Made by a program: the position numbers and the translations under genes. This document shows positions 53,469 through 61,211 of a DNA stretch of 64,000 nt, in pieces (position 1 is the stretch's first letter; every line of letters starts with the position of its first letter). Below the pieces are notes generated by a model, which did not search any database, had not been told where the DNA came from, and saw only the letters and a list, made by a program, of their open reading frames with translations. Source of the stretch: Lachnospiraceae bacterium (GTDB lineage Bacteria; Bacillota; Clostridia; Lachnospirales; Lachnospiraceae). The stretch is from positions 1 through 64,000 of the forward strand of contig JAQUVX010000009.1 of assembly GCA_028693165.1 (NCBI GenBank), given 5' to 3'.

Positions 53469-54776
53469 ATGGAGAGTGGAAAAAGAAACCGTCAGATTGC
53501 CAATGCCTACTATAATCTGGGACTGATCAAGGCCGGACAGCGTGATTTGTGCGGTGCCGTGGCGGCGCTGAAGAAGAGCCTCCGGTTCGATAAGTTTCAG
53601 ACGGATGCGCGAAATCTCCTCGGCCTGATCTACAACGAGATCGGCGAGGTGGGGGCGGCGCTGACACAGTGGGTCATCAGCCTGAACCTGCAGGAGACGG
53701 ACAATCTGGCAGAAGAATATCTGCGCAAGGTCCATGCCGCCAGAGGTTATCTGGAGGTGGCGGACCAGGCCGCAAAAAAATACAATCAGGCATTGAATTA
53801 CGCTCAGAATGAGAATGAAGATCTGGCGGTACTGCTGCTGATGCGTATGCTGGACGAGTTCCCGCAGTACGTGAAGGCACAGGAGCTGCTGGCGCTTCTC
53901 TACATTCATCATGAAGATTACACCAAGGCGGGGCGCTGTCTGTATCAGGCGCTGAAGGTTGACCGTTATAATCCGCTGGCGCAGCGCTACATGACGGTGG
54001 CGAAGCAGAATACCGGCCGTGCGGAGATCGAGAAACGAAAGCTGAAGAATGCATTTTCTCACCGGCAGATGCAGGACGATGATATCATCATTCCGCCAAG
54101 CTACAAGGAAAATACCGGCTGGCAGTCAATCTTGAATATCCTGGTGGGACTGGTGCTGGGGGCGATGGTCATCTTCTTTCTGGTCATGCCGGCGAGCCGG
54201 GAGGCGCTGAATGCGGCCCACAACCAGGAGCTGGAAAAACACCTTGAGCTGGTCAATCAGAAGAGCATTGAGATAGACAGTCTGAATCAAAAACTGGAGG
54301 ACGCACAGGCGGCACAAGCCTCGGCAGAGGGAACGCTGGCGACGCTTGTCAGCGACAATGGCGGCGTGATCAGCCAGTACCAGAATCTGGCGCGAATGCT
54401 TCAGGCATACCGCGATGAGGATCTGCGGACCGTGGCTGAAGTCTATGTGGGGACGGATATGGATGTGCTGAATGACGGGGTGCTGAATGATATTGTCACG
54501 GCGATCCGCGCGGACATGTCGGAACAGGGCTATGGAATTCTGGCACAGATGGGCGACGAGGCCATGAATCAGGAGAACGGTGCGGCGCAGGCCATTGACT
54601 ATTACCAGAAGAGCCTGCTGATCAAGGGAGATAATCCGGAGGTCATCTATAAGGTCGGCATGGCATATCAGGCGACCGGAGATACGGATCAGGCCAATGA
54701 ATATTTTGGCAATGTGATCATGAATTATCCGGATTCGGATTATGCGGCGCAGGCCAAGACACAGCGCGGCTATTAA
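53469..54776 (+). CDS. Membrane-anchored TPR protein
   Basis: A 435-residue protein with N-terminal TPRs on the cytosolic side (about residues 5-180: NAYYNLGLIKAGQRDLCGAVAALKKSLR and later repeats). One membrane helix (about 222-242, SILNILVGLVLGAMVIFFLVMP) is followed by a coiled coil (about 250-295) and two or three further TPRs at the C-terminus (IDYYQKSLLIKGDNPEVIYKVGMAYQATGDTDQANEYFGNVI). It would sit as a single-pass scaffold. AAGGAG lies 17 bases upstream of the ATG. It closes the folC operon; function unknown. Confidence 0.78.
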   Translation: MESGKRNRQIANAYYNLGLIKAGQRDLCGAVAALKKSLRFDKFQTDARNLLGLIYNEIGEVGAALTQWVISLNLQETDNLAEEYLRKVHAARGYLEVADQAAKKYNQALNYAQNENEDLAVLLLMRMLDEFPQYVKAQELLALLYIHHEDYTKAGRCLYQALKVDRYNPLAQRYMTVAKQNTGRAEIEKRKLKNAFSHRQMQDDDIIIPPSYKENTGWQSILNILVGLVLGAMVIFFLVMPASREALNAAHNQELEKHLELVNQKSIEIDSLNQKLEDAQAAQASAEGTLATLVSDNGGVISQYQNLARMLQAYRDEDLRTVAEVYVGTDMDVLNDGVLNDIVTAIRADMSEQGYGILAQMGDEAMNQENGAAQAIDYYQKSLLIKGDNPEVIYKVGMAYQATGDTDQANEYFGNVIMNYPDSDYAAQAKTQRGY

Positions 54777-54810
54777 GGGCAAACGGCAATTACAAAAGCA
54801 AAAGAGATAA

Positions 54811-54856
54811 AAAACACGATGGAAAAATAGGATTTTTTTTCTGTCGTGTTTTTTTA
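54811..54856 (+). terminator. Terminator after the TPR gene
   Basis: AAAACACGA (54811-54819) pairs with TCGTGTTTT (54844-54852), with an inner AAAAAT/ATTTTT helix, followed by further T residues. Confidence 0.75.
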
Positions 54857-54953
54857 TGTTCTGCGTCCGGCGGGCGCATGTTTTGTGGGGAATCAAATTC
54901 GGTGAAGCAAAAATGCTCCGTGCGGGGCAGCTTAAGGAAGGGAGAAAATTGGG

Positions 54954-55295
54954 ATGACAGAGCAGACATTTACCTATGAGGCGAGAGGACAGGTGTTGGT
55001 AATTCATCTTCCGAAGGAACTGGATCATCACAACAGCAGAAATTTGAAATATGAGACGGACTTGCTGCTTTCTGAGAATTATATCAACAAGGTGGTCTTT
55101 GACTTTTCGAGGACGGAATTTATGGATTCGTCAGGAATTGGAATTTTGCTGAACCGCTACAAACAGATGGCGCGAAGCGGCGGGAGTGTGGCGCTCTACG
55201 GTGTAAATGCCCAGGTGGGGCGGGTTTTGACCATCGGTGGAATCGGTAAGCTGATGGAGCATTTTGACTCGAAGGAAGCAGCGATAGCGGGATAA
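54954..55295 (+). CDS. spoIIAA: Anti-sigma F factor antagonist SpoIIAA
   Basis: A 113-residue STAS-domain protein. Its MDSSGIG loop contains the regulatory serine (Ser59/60) that SpoIIAB phosphorylates and SpoIIE dephosphorylates; the unphosphorylated form frees sigma-F in the forespore. AGGGAG precedes the ATG. First gene of the spoIIA operon, 24 bases before spoIIAB. I could not identify a convincing sigma-H promoter in the 95 bases upstream. Confidence 0.95.
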   Translation: MTEQTFTYEARGQVLVIHLPKELDHHNSRNLKYETDLLLSENYINKVVFDFSRTEFMDSSGIGILLNRYKQMARSGGSVALYGVNAQVGRVLTIGGIGKLMEHFDSKEAAIAG

Positions 55296-55319
55296 GAAAA
55301 AAGTGGGAGGGTACGAAGC

Positions 55320-55736
55320 ATGGAACGTTTTCGGATGGAGCTGGAAAGCCGGTCAAAAAATGAAGAATTTGCCAGGGTCGTGGCGGCGGTATTTATAAGC
55401 CGTCTGGACCCGACTCTGGAGGAACTGGAGGATGTGAAGACATCGGTGTCAGAGGCGGTGACTAATGCCGTGATTCACGGGTATCAGGGCGAAGCGGGCA
55501 CAATCCAGGTGGAGATGGAGATTGAGGGTAGCCAGGTGCTGATCCAGGTCCGGGATACGGGCGTGGGAATCCGCGATGTAAAGCGGGCCATGGAGCCGAT
55601 GTATACCACGGATAAGACCGGAGAGCGCTCCGGCATGGGATTTTCCTTTATGGAAGCCTTTATGGATGACGTTCAGGTTTTATCGGAGCTTGGAAAAGGC
55701 ACCACGGTCATCATGAAGAAGACGATTGGCAGGTAA
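55320..55736 (+). CDS. spoIIAB: Anti-sigma F factor / serine kinase SpoIIAB
   Basis: A 138-residue GHKL-fold kinase. It has the N-box SVSEAVTNAVIHGY, G1 DTGVGI and G2 GMGFSFM, close in length to B. subtilis SpoIIAB (146). It holds sigma-F inactive and phosphorylates SpoIIAA. Spaced 24 bases after spoIIAA and 4 bases before sigF, the classical spoIIA order. Confidence 0.95.
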   Translation: MERFRMELESRSKNEEFARVVAAVFISRLDPTLEELEDVKTSVSEAVTNAVIHGYQGEAGTIQVEMEIEGSQVLIQVRDTGVGIRDVKRAMEPMYTTDKTGERSGMGFSFMEAFMDDVQVLSELGKGTTVIMKKTIGR

Positions 55737-55740
55737 ACAC

Positions 55741-56460
55741 ATGGAGGACACGGGGAAACTGATTCGGCAGGCGCACGAAGGAAACCAGGAAGCCCGGGAA
55801 AAGCTGGTCATGAATAACGTAGGACTCGTGTGGAGCATTGTCCGCCATTTTACCGGGCGGGGCTGCGAGCTGGAGGATTTGTTTCAGATCGGGTGTGTGG
55901 GACTTTTGAAAGCCATCGATAAATTCAATCTTGATTTTGAAGTCAAATTCTCTACCTATGCAGTCCCCATGATCACCGGGGAGATCAAGCGGTTCTTGCG
56001 GGATGACGGGATGATCAAGGTGAGCCGCTCGATCAAGGAGCTGGGGATGCGGGTGCGTAGCGCGCGGGAAAAACTGACGGGGGAGCTTGGGCGGGAGCCG
56101 ACGCTGGAGGAGATTGCGGTGCGGGTCGGGGTCAGCCGTGAGGAGGCCGCGGCATCTCTGGAGGCCGCGACCGAGGTGGAGTCTCTTTACAAAAATATCG
56201 GCGGGGCGGAGGATCAGAATCTCTGCCTGATGGACCGCCTGCCGGACGAGCGGGAGGATCAGGAGCGTCTGATGAATCAGATGGTGCTGAAACAGCTTCT
56301 GGATCAGCTGGAGGAGAAGGAGCGGGAGATCATTGTCCGCCGTTATTTTGAAAATCAGACCCAGAGCCAGATTGCGGCGGCGCTTTCCATTTCCCAGGTG
56401 CAGGTATCGCGTCTGGAAAAGAAAATTCTGCGGCGTATGCGGGAATATCTGAATCCGTAA
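55741..56460 (+). CDS. sigF: Forespore sigma factor SigF
   Basis: A 239-residue sigma-70-family protein. Region 2 reads MNNVGLVWSIVRHFTGRGCELEDLFQIGCVGLLKAIDKFN and region 4 reads NQTQSQIAAALSISQVQVSRLEKKILRRMR. It carries the SigF/SigG-type YAVPMITGEIKRFLRDDGMIKVSRSIKEL segment. ATG 55741 lies 7 bases after GGCAGG; the upstream TTG frame is not needed. It directs the first forespore regulon. The tail of the gene contains the likely -35 element of the downstream spoVA promoter. Confidence 0.95.
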   Translation: MEDTGKLIRQAHEGNQEAREKLVMNNVGLVWSIVRHFTGRGCELEDLFQIGCVGLLKAIDKFNLDFEVKFSTYAVPMITGEIKRFLRDDGMIKVSRSIKELGMRVRSAREKLTGELGREPTLEEIAVRVGVSREEAAASLEAATEVESLYKNIGGAEDQNLCLMDRLPDEREDQERLMNQMVLKQLLDQLEEKEREIIVRRYFENQTQSQIAAALSISQVQVSRLEKKILRRMREYLNP

Positions 56461-56472
56461 TCAGCCATACTA
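56442..56472 (+). promoter_or_regulatory. Sigma-G/F-type promoter of the spoVA operon
   Basis: CATACTA (56466-56472) is a perfect forespore -10 consensus. GGAATA (56442-56447) is a fair -35 at 18-base spacing, inside the sigF 3' end. It lies 40 bases before the first gene of the spoVA unit. Confidence 0.65.
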
Positions 56473-56511
56473 ATCCCGGAAAGCGGAAAACCGGGAAAAG
56501 GATGTGATGAC

Positions 56512-56667
56512 ATGAAATTCAGAAAATCGAAGGTGGGTATTGTGACGGCGCTTCTCTGTCTGCTTGCGGTGGCTGCGGTGCTGTGGTTTGTGTTTCGCGG
56601 GCAGACGGGCGGGACGATGCAAGGCGGCACGCTGGTGGAGCTTTATACGGAGGAGGTGGCAGCGTGA
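56512..56667 (+). CDS. 51-residue single-pass membrane protein leading the spoVA operon
   Basis: The ATG follows AAAAGGATGTG. The product has a basic N-terminus (MKFRKSKVG), one hydrophobic helix (about residues 9-27) and a short polar tail. Its TGA overlaps the GTG start of spoVAA by 4 bases, which argues strongly for translation. The forespore-type promoter is directly upstream. I do not recognise it as a known Spo protein; function unknown. Confidence 0.65.
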   Translation: MKFRKSKVGIVTALLCLLAVAAVLWFVFRGQTGGTMQGGTLVELYTEEVAA

Positions 56668-57290
56668 GCAGCACGGTGTACTTAAATCTGCGGGAGATCA
56701 CGGAGGTGCGCAAAAAGGATGTCTTCGTGAAGGACGTGGCGAGCATCTATTGCAGCGACCAGAATATCCGGAACAAATGCAACGTGGTCAAGGTCAAGAC
56801 GGTTCGGGAGGAGAAGCCGAAGCGTTATGTGGAGAGTGCGTTGGATGTGATCGAGAAGCTGGAACAGGCGGACCCGTCCATCCAGGTGACCAACATCGGG
56901 AAGGTGGAATACATCATCGACTACCAGCCGCCGAAGCCGCCGCGTCTGCTGTGGCAGTGGGCGAAGACGGTTTTTGTGTGTATTGTCTGCTTTTGCGGGG
57001 CAGCATTTGCCATCATGACCTTCAACAATGATGTGAGTGTGCCGGATGTATTTGCAGAGATTTATCGTCTGGTGACGGGCACGGAGTCGAACGGGGTCAC
57101 GATTCTGGAACTGTCGTATTCGGTCGGACTTGCAGGGGGGATCATTATATTCTTCAACCATTTTGCAAAATGGAAGCTGAATACGGATCCGACACCGCTG
57201 GAGGTGGAGATGCGGCTGTACGAGGAGAATATCTGTAAGACCCTGATCCAGAATGACGGGCGGAAGGAGCAGGGAATCGATGTACAGTGA
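56664..57290 (+). CDS. spoVAA: Stage V sporulation protein AA
   Basis: A 208-residue SpoVAA with an N-terminal soluble domain (TVYLNLREITEVRKKDVFVKDVASIYC) and two membrane helices (about 108-125 and 155-172), part of the SpoVA complex that moves Ca-dipicolinate into the spore. The start is a GTG at 56664 that overlaps the previous stop and follows GGAGG. The reading frame overlaps spoVAB by 11 bases. Confidence 0.93.
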   Translation: MSSTVYLNLREITEVRKKDVFVKDVASIYCSDQNIRNKCNVVKVKTVREEKPKRYVESALDVIEKLEQADPSIQVTNIGKVEYIIDYQPPKPPRLLWQWAKTVFVCIVCFCGAAFAIMTFNNDVSVPDVFAEIYRLVTGTESNGVTILELSYSVGLAGGIIIFFNHFAKWKLNTDPTPLEVEMRLYEENICKTLIQNDGRKEQGIDVQ

Positions 57291-57837
57291 GATCGTTGCT
57301 GGTGCGGTGCGGATGATGCCGCAGATGATGCCGCAGATGATGCCGCAGATGATGTCACGGCTGATGCCGCAGGTAACGCTGCGGAGCACGCCGCAGACAG
57401 CGCTGCAGCAGGTGTTTCTTGGGTTTGCCGGTCTCGCTGCCGGCGGGGTGATCGCTGCGGGCGTGTTTGCATTTCTGGCGATCATCGGCGTCTTTCCGCG
57501 GCTGGTTGGAAAGACGAAGACGAGACAGCATATTCTGCTGTATGATACGCTGATTGTGCTCGGAGGAGTGGCCGGCAATACGATGGATCTGTATGAAATC
57601 CCCATGGTGCTTCCCGGAGGCAGTCTGATGCATGGCGCGGTGCTGGGCGTCTTTGGACTGGCGGTGGGAGTCTTTGTTGGATGTCTGGTCATGTCGCTGG
57701 CGGAAACCCTGAAGACGGTTCCGGTGATCACGCGCAGGATTCACCTGGCCGTGGGGCTGCAGTATGTGATTCTTTCGATCGCGGCCGGCAAGCTGGTCGG
57801 GTCGCTGGTGTACTTTATATGCGGAATCGCTGCATGA
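57280..57837 (+). CDS. spoVAB: Stage V sporulation protein AB with an unusual N-terminal repeat
   Basis: A 185-residue membrane protein with four predicted helices (from LGFAGLAAGGVIAAGVFAFLAIIGVFPRL onward), matching SpoVAB. The start at 57280 overlaps spoVAA by 11 bases. Between it and the first conserved helix (about residue 45) lie repeats of MMPQ encoded by a 12-bp tandem array (57313-57408). Usual SpoVAB proteins enter the first helix within about ten residues, so this extension is odd. Confidence 0.88.
   Translation: MYSEIVAGAVRMMPQMMPQMMPQMMSRLMPQVTLRSTPQTALQQVFLGFAGLAAGGVIAAGVFAFLAIIGVFPRLVGKTKTRQHILLYDTLIVLGGVAGNTMDLYEIPMVLPGGSLMHGAVLGVFGLAVGVFVGCLVMSLAETLKTVPVITRRIHLAVGLQYVILSIAAGKLVGSLVYFICGIAA
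57313..57408 (+). repeat. 12-bp tandem repeat inside spoVAB
   Basis: ATGATGCCGCAG occurs three times in a row (57313-57348). Five more degenerate units of the same length follow, such as ATGATGTCACGG and CTGATGCCGCAG, up to 57408. It encodes MMPQ and variants in frame. Confidence 0.85.
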
Positions 57838-57850
57838 GAGGAGAAAAATT

Positions 57851-58291
57851 ATGGAACTGAACAAGCAAGCCTACAATGAATATGTCAGCAAAATCACCCC
57901 GAAGAATTCACTTCCCATGGATATGTGCCGGGCATTTCTTGTGGGCGGTTTGATCTGCGGTCTGGGTCAGCTGATGACGACCGGAATGATGAATTTGTGG
58001 GGGATGGAGAAGGAGACGGCGCAGGCCTGGACACAGATCGAGCTGATTCTGGCAAGCGTGCTGCTGACCGGCTTGAATCTCTACCCGGCCATCGTGAAGT
58101 GGGGCGGCGCCGGCGCCTTGGTGCCGATCACGGGCTTCGCGAATTCTGTGGTGGCGCCGGCGATCGAGTACAAGGCAGAAGGGCACGTATTCGGGATCGG
58201 TGTCAAGATCTTCACCATCGCAGGCCCGGTGATCCTGTACGGCGTATTCGCCAGTTGGGTGCTGGGAGTGATTTATCTGGTTTTGGGGTAG
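57851..58291 (+). CDS. spoVAC: Stage V sporulation protein AC
   Basis: A 146-residue membrane protein with about four helices and the SpoVAC hallmark sequence (RAFLVGGLICGLGQ, GAGALVPITGFANSVVAPAIEYKAEGHVFGIG). SpoVAC is the mechanosensitive-channel-like part of the dipicolinate transporter. GAGGAG precedes the ATG; it is 13 bases after spoVAB. Normally spoVAD follows directly, but here the operon stops and resumes at 62592. Confidence 0.95.
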   Translation: MELNKQAYNEYVSKITPKNSLPMDMCRAFLVGGLICGLGQLMTTGMMNLWGMEKETAQAWTQIELILASVLLTGLNLYPAIVKWGGAGALVPITGFANSVVAPAIEYKAEGHVFGIGVKIFTIAGPVILYGVFASWVLGVIYLVLG

Positions 58292-58377
58292 GCGGCGAGG
58301 GGGAATTTGGATGTTGGTGAAGGGGGATTTGCAGGAAGTCGTGGGAAAATCGTTCTATGGCTGCCCAATCAAGACTC

Positions 58378-58522
58378 TTTTGGTAATTATGAAGAAAATC
58401 AAGCTACGATTACCAAAAATTTGCCCAAATCAAGCCAGAAATCCTTATGAAATCCAGGGTTTTGGTAGCCGAAGGCCATTATAGCGCTCAGCTACCAAAA
58501 ATATAATGAAATTTTGGTAGCT
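58378..58522. repeat. Cluster of TTTTGGTA/TACCAAAA hairpins after spoVAC
   Basis: TTTTGGTAAT (58378) pairs with ATTACCAAAA (58409). TTTTGGTAGC (58460-58469) pairs with GCTACCAAAA (58491-58500), whose 3' arm can instead pair with ATTTTGGTAGCT (58511-58522). Near copies of TGCCCAA(A)TCAAG occur at 58362 and 58422. No open frame with a ribosome site covers 58292-58714; this is not a standard terminator. Confidence 0.7.
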
Positions 58523-58714
58523 AGACCCAAATTGGAAGCAAAATTACAAAAAGGCCGCTTAAAAGGAAGATATTTGAGCGAAAAACAGGGTAGATTTTGT
58601 AATCAAAGGTGTGAAATTGCGGAAATTACCAAAAGCGTAATGCGGGTGCCAGAGGAAGCTAACATATCATGTGAAACTGTATGCCAATATTGCAGACGAA
58701 GCCCCACAAACCAG

Positions 58715-59497
58715 TCAAATAACGAAATACCGCTTAATCAGGTGATCGATCTCCTCAGAATTGGCGGGATGTGTTCGGGTTTCATAAGTGGTGATCAGGT
58801 TGACGGAGGGAATGATATCATGATTTCCATAAAGCTTCAGCTTGTTATATGCTAAATCGCGATAGGAGGCGTTGTCCATCATGCCAAAATGCTCCCAGTA
58901 CCAGAGCGACGATGTGGCGGGGTGAAGAATTGTGAAGTCCGGATAAATGGTAGCATCGTTGAGCTGCAAAGCGCACTCATAGCGGTAAGGAATCTGATTT
59001 AAAAAAAGTGCATTGGCGATTATGACCTCCGATTTCGAGCGCACCGGATGACCGGAAAGCGTCTGGTGAATCAGATGCTCCGGATGGTTGGGATTGCGCA
59101 GGTAGTCGGCGCTGGCCCAATCCTGATTTTTCGGGCAAAGCGCCTGAAGTCGGGTCTGCAGAAGCTCAGAATAGAGGGAGTCTGCCTGCAGCAGTTCCAG
59201 GGACTTTTTCTTCTGTTTTTGGCATGCGGAGAGGAAGTCCTTAAGAAGTGCCTGTTCACAGCATTTTTCTTCGTATTGCAGGGTTTTGAACTTTTTCAGT
59301 GCGAGGGTCTGAGCCAGGGGCAATTCCTTTTTGTGGACATAAATGGGGTGGGCTCCATTGCAAATATAATATTTTTTGTACTTTCCGTTTTTGTTGGCTA
59401 AAAGATTCTGTGTGGGGAACCCTTCAAGTTCCTGTGCCAGCTTCTGGATATCGGCCTTCAGCAGCGCATCTATAGATTTTAAATATTCGTACAGCAT
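58715..59497 (-). CDS. PD-(D/E)XK nuclease-like protein of unknown function
   Basis: A 260-residue protein. The N-terminal half is helical and charged (KYKKYYICNGAHPIYVHKKELPLAQ...). The C-terminal half has the order of a restriction-endonuclease-like fold: RSKSEVIIANALFLNQIPYRYECALQLNDATIYPDFTILHP, then WYWEHFGMMDN, suggesting an Asp in YPDF and a Glu in WEHFG as metal ligands, with Lys/His replacement. There is no signal peptide. It is alone on the reverse strand inside the split spoVA locus. Similar stand-alone proteins occur in Firmicutes without known role. Confidence 0.65.
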   Translation of the reverse strand: MLYEYLKSIDALLKADIQKLAQELEGFPTQNLLANKNGKYKKYYICNGAHPIYVHKKELPLAQTLALKKFKTLQYEEKCCEQALLKDFLSACQKQKKKSLELLQADSLYSELLQTRLQALCPKNQDWASADYLRNPNHPEHLIHQTLSGHPVRSKSEVIIANALFLNQIPYRYECALQLNDATIYPDFTILHPATSSLWYWEHFGMMDNASYRDLAYNKLKLYGNHDIIPSVNLITTYETRTHPANSEEIDHLIKRYFVI

Positions 59498-59740
59498 TCT
59501 ATACTCCTTTAGTATGAGTGAGAAAAGGGATCAAAATTTTGAAAGACTGAAAATCTGAAAATCTGAAATTCGATAAAACAGATAACATCATAATAATAAA
59601 AAATGCGACGTTCGTCAACAGAAAATTTGGACACAGGCAGTTTGAGTGAACCTGCGAGCGCGGCGACCGGTTAAGAAATGTTAAGAATAAATACACAGAA
59701 TTTCCAAACTTACCTGTCATACTAAACGCATACTTCCGCG
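59498..59740. other. Gene-free stretch between the nuclease-like gene and the tandem repeat
   Basis: AT-rich, with no gene or clear promoter consensus that I can defend. It includes the 5' side of the nuclease-like gene and the leader of the alarmone synthetase. Confidence 0.5.
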
Positions 59741-59840
59741 AAGCATATAAGCGCTGAACAAAGAGTATAAGCACTGAACAAAGAGTATAAGTGCTGAACA
59801 AAGCATATAAGCGGCGGACGAAGAATATAAGCATCAATCA
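59741..59840 (+). repeat. Five-unit 20-bp tandem repeat before the alarmone synthetase gene
   Basis: Units of exactly 20 bases start at 59741, 59761, 59781, 59801 and 59821. The core is AAGAGTATAAGCACTGAACA with small changes; the last two are the most diverged. It ends 16 bases before the synthetase ATG. Confidence 0.9.
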
Positions 59841-59856
59841 AAGAATGGGGACAGGA

Positions 59857-60480
59857 ATGACAAAGGAAGCATTTTACGGCGCGTATCTGCCGGAGCTGGA
59901 ACGGATCTTTCAGGAACTGATGGATCAGGCGGCGGACCTCAGAAGAGAGCAGGAGCAGGAGCAGACAGCGGACCGCAGTCCGGTCGAGCATTATAAAGGA
60001 CGGATCAAGTCTGCTGACAGTATGCTTGCAAAACTTAAGCGGAGAGGACTTCCGCCGACGATGGAGGCGGCTCTCACGAAAAATCACGATGCGGTTGGAA
60101 TCCGGATTATCTGCAATTTTACGCGAGATGTCTATGAGGTTGCCCAGCGTTTTAAAGAGCAGAACAGCGTGGCAGAGGAGAAAGACTACATACAAAATCC
60201 GAAGGAAAATGGGTATCGAAGCTACCATATGATTGTGCGTTTTCCGTGCGGAATCGGGGGCGTGCAGGAGATTCTTGCCGAGGTGCAGATCCGCACGATC
60301 GCGATGGACTGCTGGGCCAGCCTGGAACATCAGCTGAAGTACAAGAAACATGTAACTAATCAGGCGCTGATCGGTCATGAACTGAAACGCTGTGCCAATG
60401 AGCTGGCTTCTGCGGACGTGATGATGCAGACGATCCAGGAACTGATCGAAGATGAGCGTGAGGCGGGGGAGACTGCCTGA
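59857..60480 (+). CDS. Small alarmone synthetase (RelQ/YjbM-like)
   Basis: A 207-residue (p)ppGpp synthetase with the RelA/SpoT synthetase fold only: HYKGRIKSADSMLAKLKRRG (ATP-binding), DAVGIRIICNFTRDVYEV, KENGYRSYHMIV, EVQIRTIAMDCWASLEHQLKYK. There is no hydrolase domain. Such SAS proteins make ppGpp from GTP/GDP and ATP under stress. An open frame extends back to 59791 through the tandem repeats, but ATG 59857 is the natural start. The two-component regulator gene follows after about 14 bases. Confidence 0.9.
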   Translation: MTKEAFYGAYLPELERIFQELMDQAADLRREQEQEQTADRSPVEHYKGRIKSADSMLAKLKRRGLPPTMEAALTKNHDAVGIRIICNFTRDVYEVAQRFKEQNSVAEEKDYIQNPKENGYRSYHMIVRFPCGIGGVQEILAEVQIRTIAMDCWASLEHQLKYKKHVTNQALIGHELKRCANELASADVMMQTIQELIEDEREAGETA

Positions 60481-60494
60481 AAGTGAGAGAATCT

Positions 60495-61157
60495 ATGAAA
60501 TTATTATTTGCGGAAGATGAAAAAGAATTATCCAGAGCCGTGGCCACCATTCTGCGCCGCAGCGGATATGAGGTGGATACAGCCTATGACGGCGATGAAG
60601 CCCTCAGGCTGGCCGGCATGCATTATTATGATGCATTGATTCTGGATATCATGATGCCGAAGAAACATGGGATGGAAGTCCTCAGAACTTTGAGGCAGGA
60701 AGGCAATGTAACACCGGTTCTCATGCTGACGGCCAAGTCCGAGGTGGAGGACAAGGTGGCGGGGCTGGAAGAAGGGGCGAATGATTACCTGACGAAGCCA
60801 TTTGCCGTAAAGGAATTGATCGCGCGGATCAAGGCGATGACCCGAAGCAGAGAAGAAATGACACCGGAACTGATCCAGGTGGGAGGCATTTGCGTGAATC
60901 GCAGGGAACAGACGCTGGAGGGGGCAGGCGGAAGCGTGAGTCTCAACCATCAGGAACTGGAGCTGCTGGAATATTTTCTGCGCAATGCGGGAAAGGCATT
61001 TACCAGAGCGCAGATCAAGGAACGCTTCTGGCGTGAGGCGGCGGATGATCTGGTGGTGGAGGTGTACGTGTCCTATCTGATGCATAAGCTGGAGTCCGTG
61101 CGGGCAAAGGCCGCAATCCATAAGGATGAAGCAGGAAATTATCAGCTACTTATCTAG
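60495..61157 (+). CDS. OmpR/PhoB-family response regulator
   Basis: A 220-residue regulator. It has REC (1-118; Asp-Glu-Asp pocket, phospho-Asp near 51 in LILDIMMP, Thr in MLTAKS, Lys in LTKPF) and a winged-helix output domain with GGSVSLNHQELELLEYFLRNAGKAFTRAQI. ATG 60495 is preferred to GTG 60483. The cognate kinase gene follows within 54 bases. Target genes unknown; no operator seen nearby. Confidence 0.92.
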   Translation: MKLLFAEDEKELSRAVATILRRSGYEVDTAYDGDEALRLAGMHYYDALILDIMMPKKHGMEVLRTLRQEGNVTPVLMLTAKSEVEDKVAGLEEGANDYLTKPFAVKELIARIKAMTRSREEMTPELIQVGGICVNRREQTLEGAGGSVSLNHQELELLEYFLRNAGKAFTRAQIKERFWREAADDLVVEVYVSYLMHKLESVRAKAAIHKDEAGNYQLLI

Positions 61158-61211
61158 CCGCAAAACCAGGCAGTCGCGAAAATGCAAAATTTACAGAAGG
61201 AGGAAGCGTTT

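Noticed and set aside
54857-54953. Sigma-H promoter for spoIIAA
   Set aside because: GGGGAATCA-like sequence is present, but I could not pair it with a convincing -10 at the right spacing.
58514-58855. A 113-codon forward frame after the hairpin cluster
   Set aside because: It has no ribosome site, its second half overlaps the end of the reverse-strand nuclease-like gene, and its product has no recognisable domain.
59741-59840. Possible CRISPR array
   Set aside because: The units are contiguous 20-mers with no unique spacers, and no cas genes are present; it is a simple tandem repeat.
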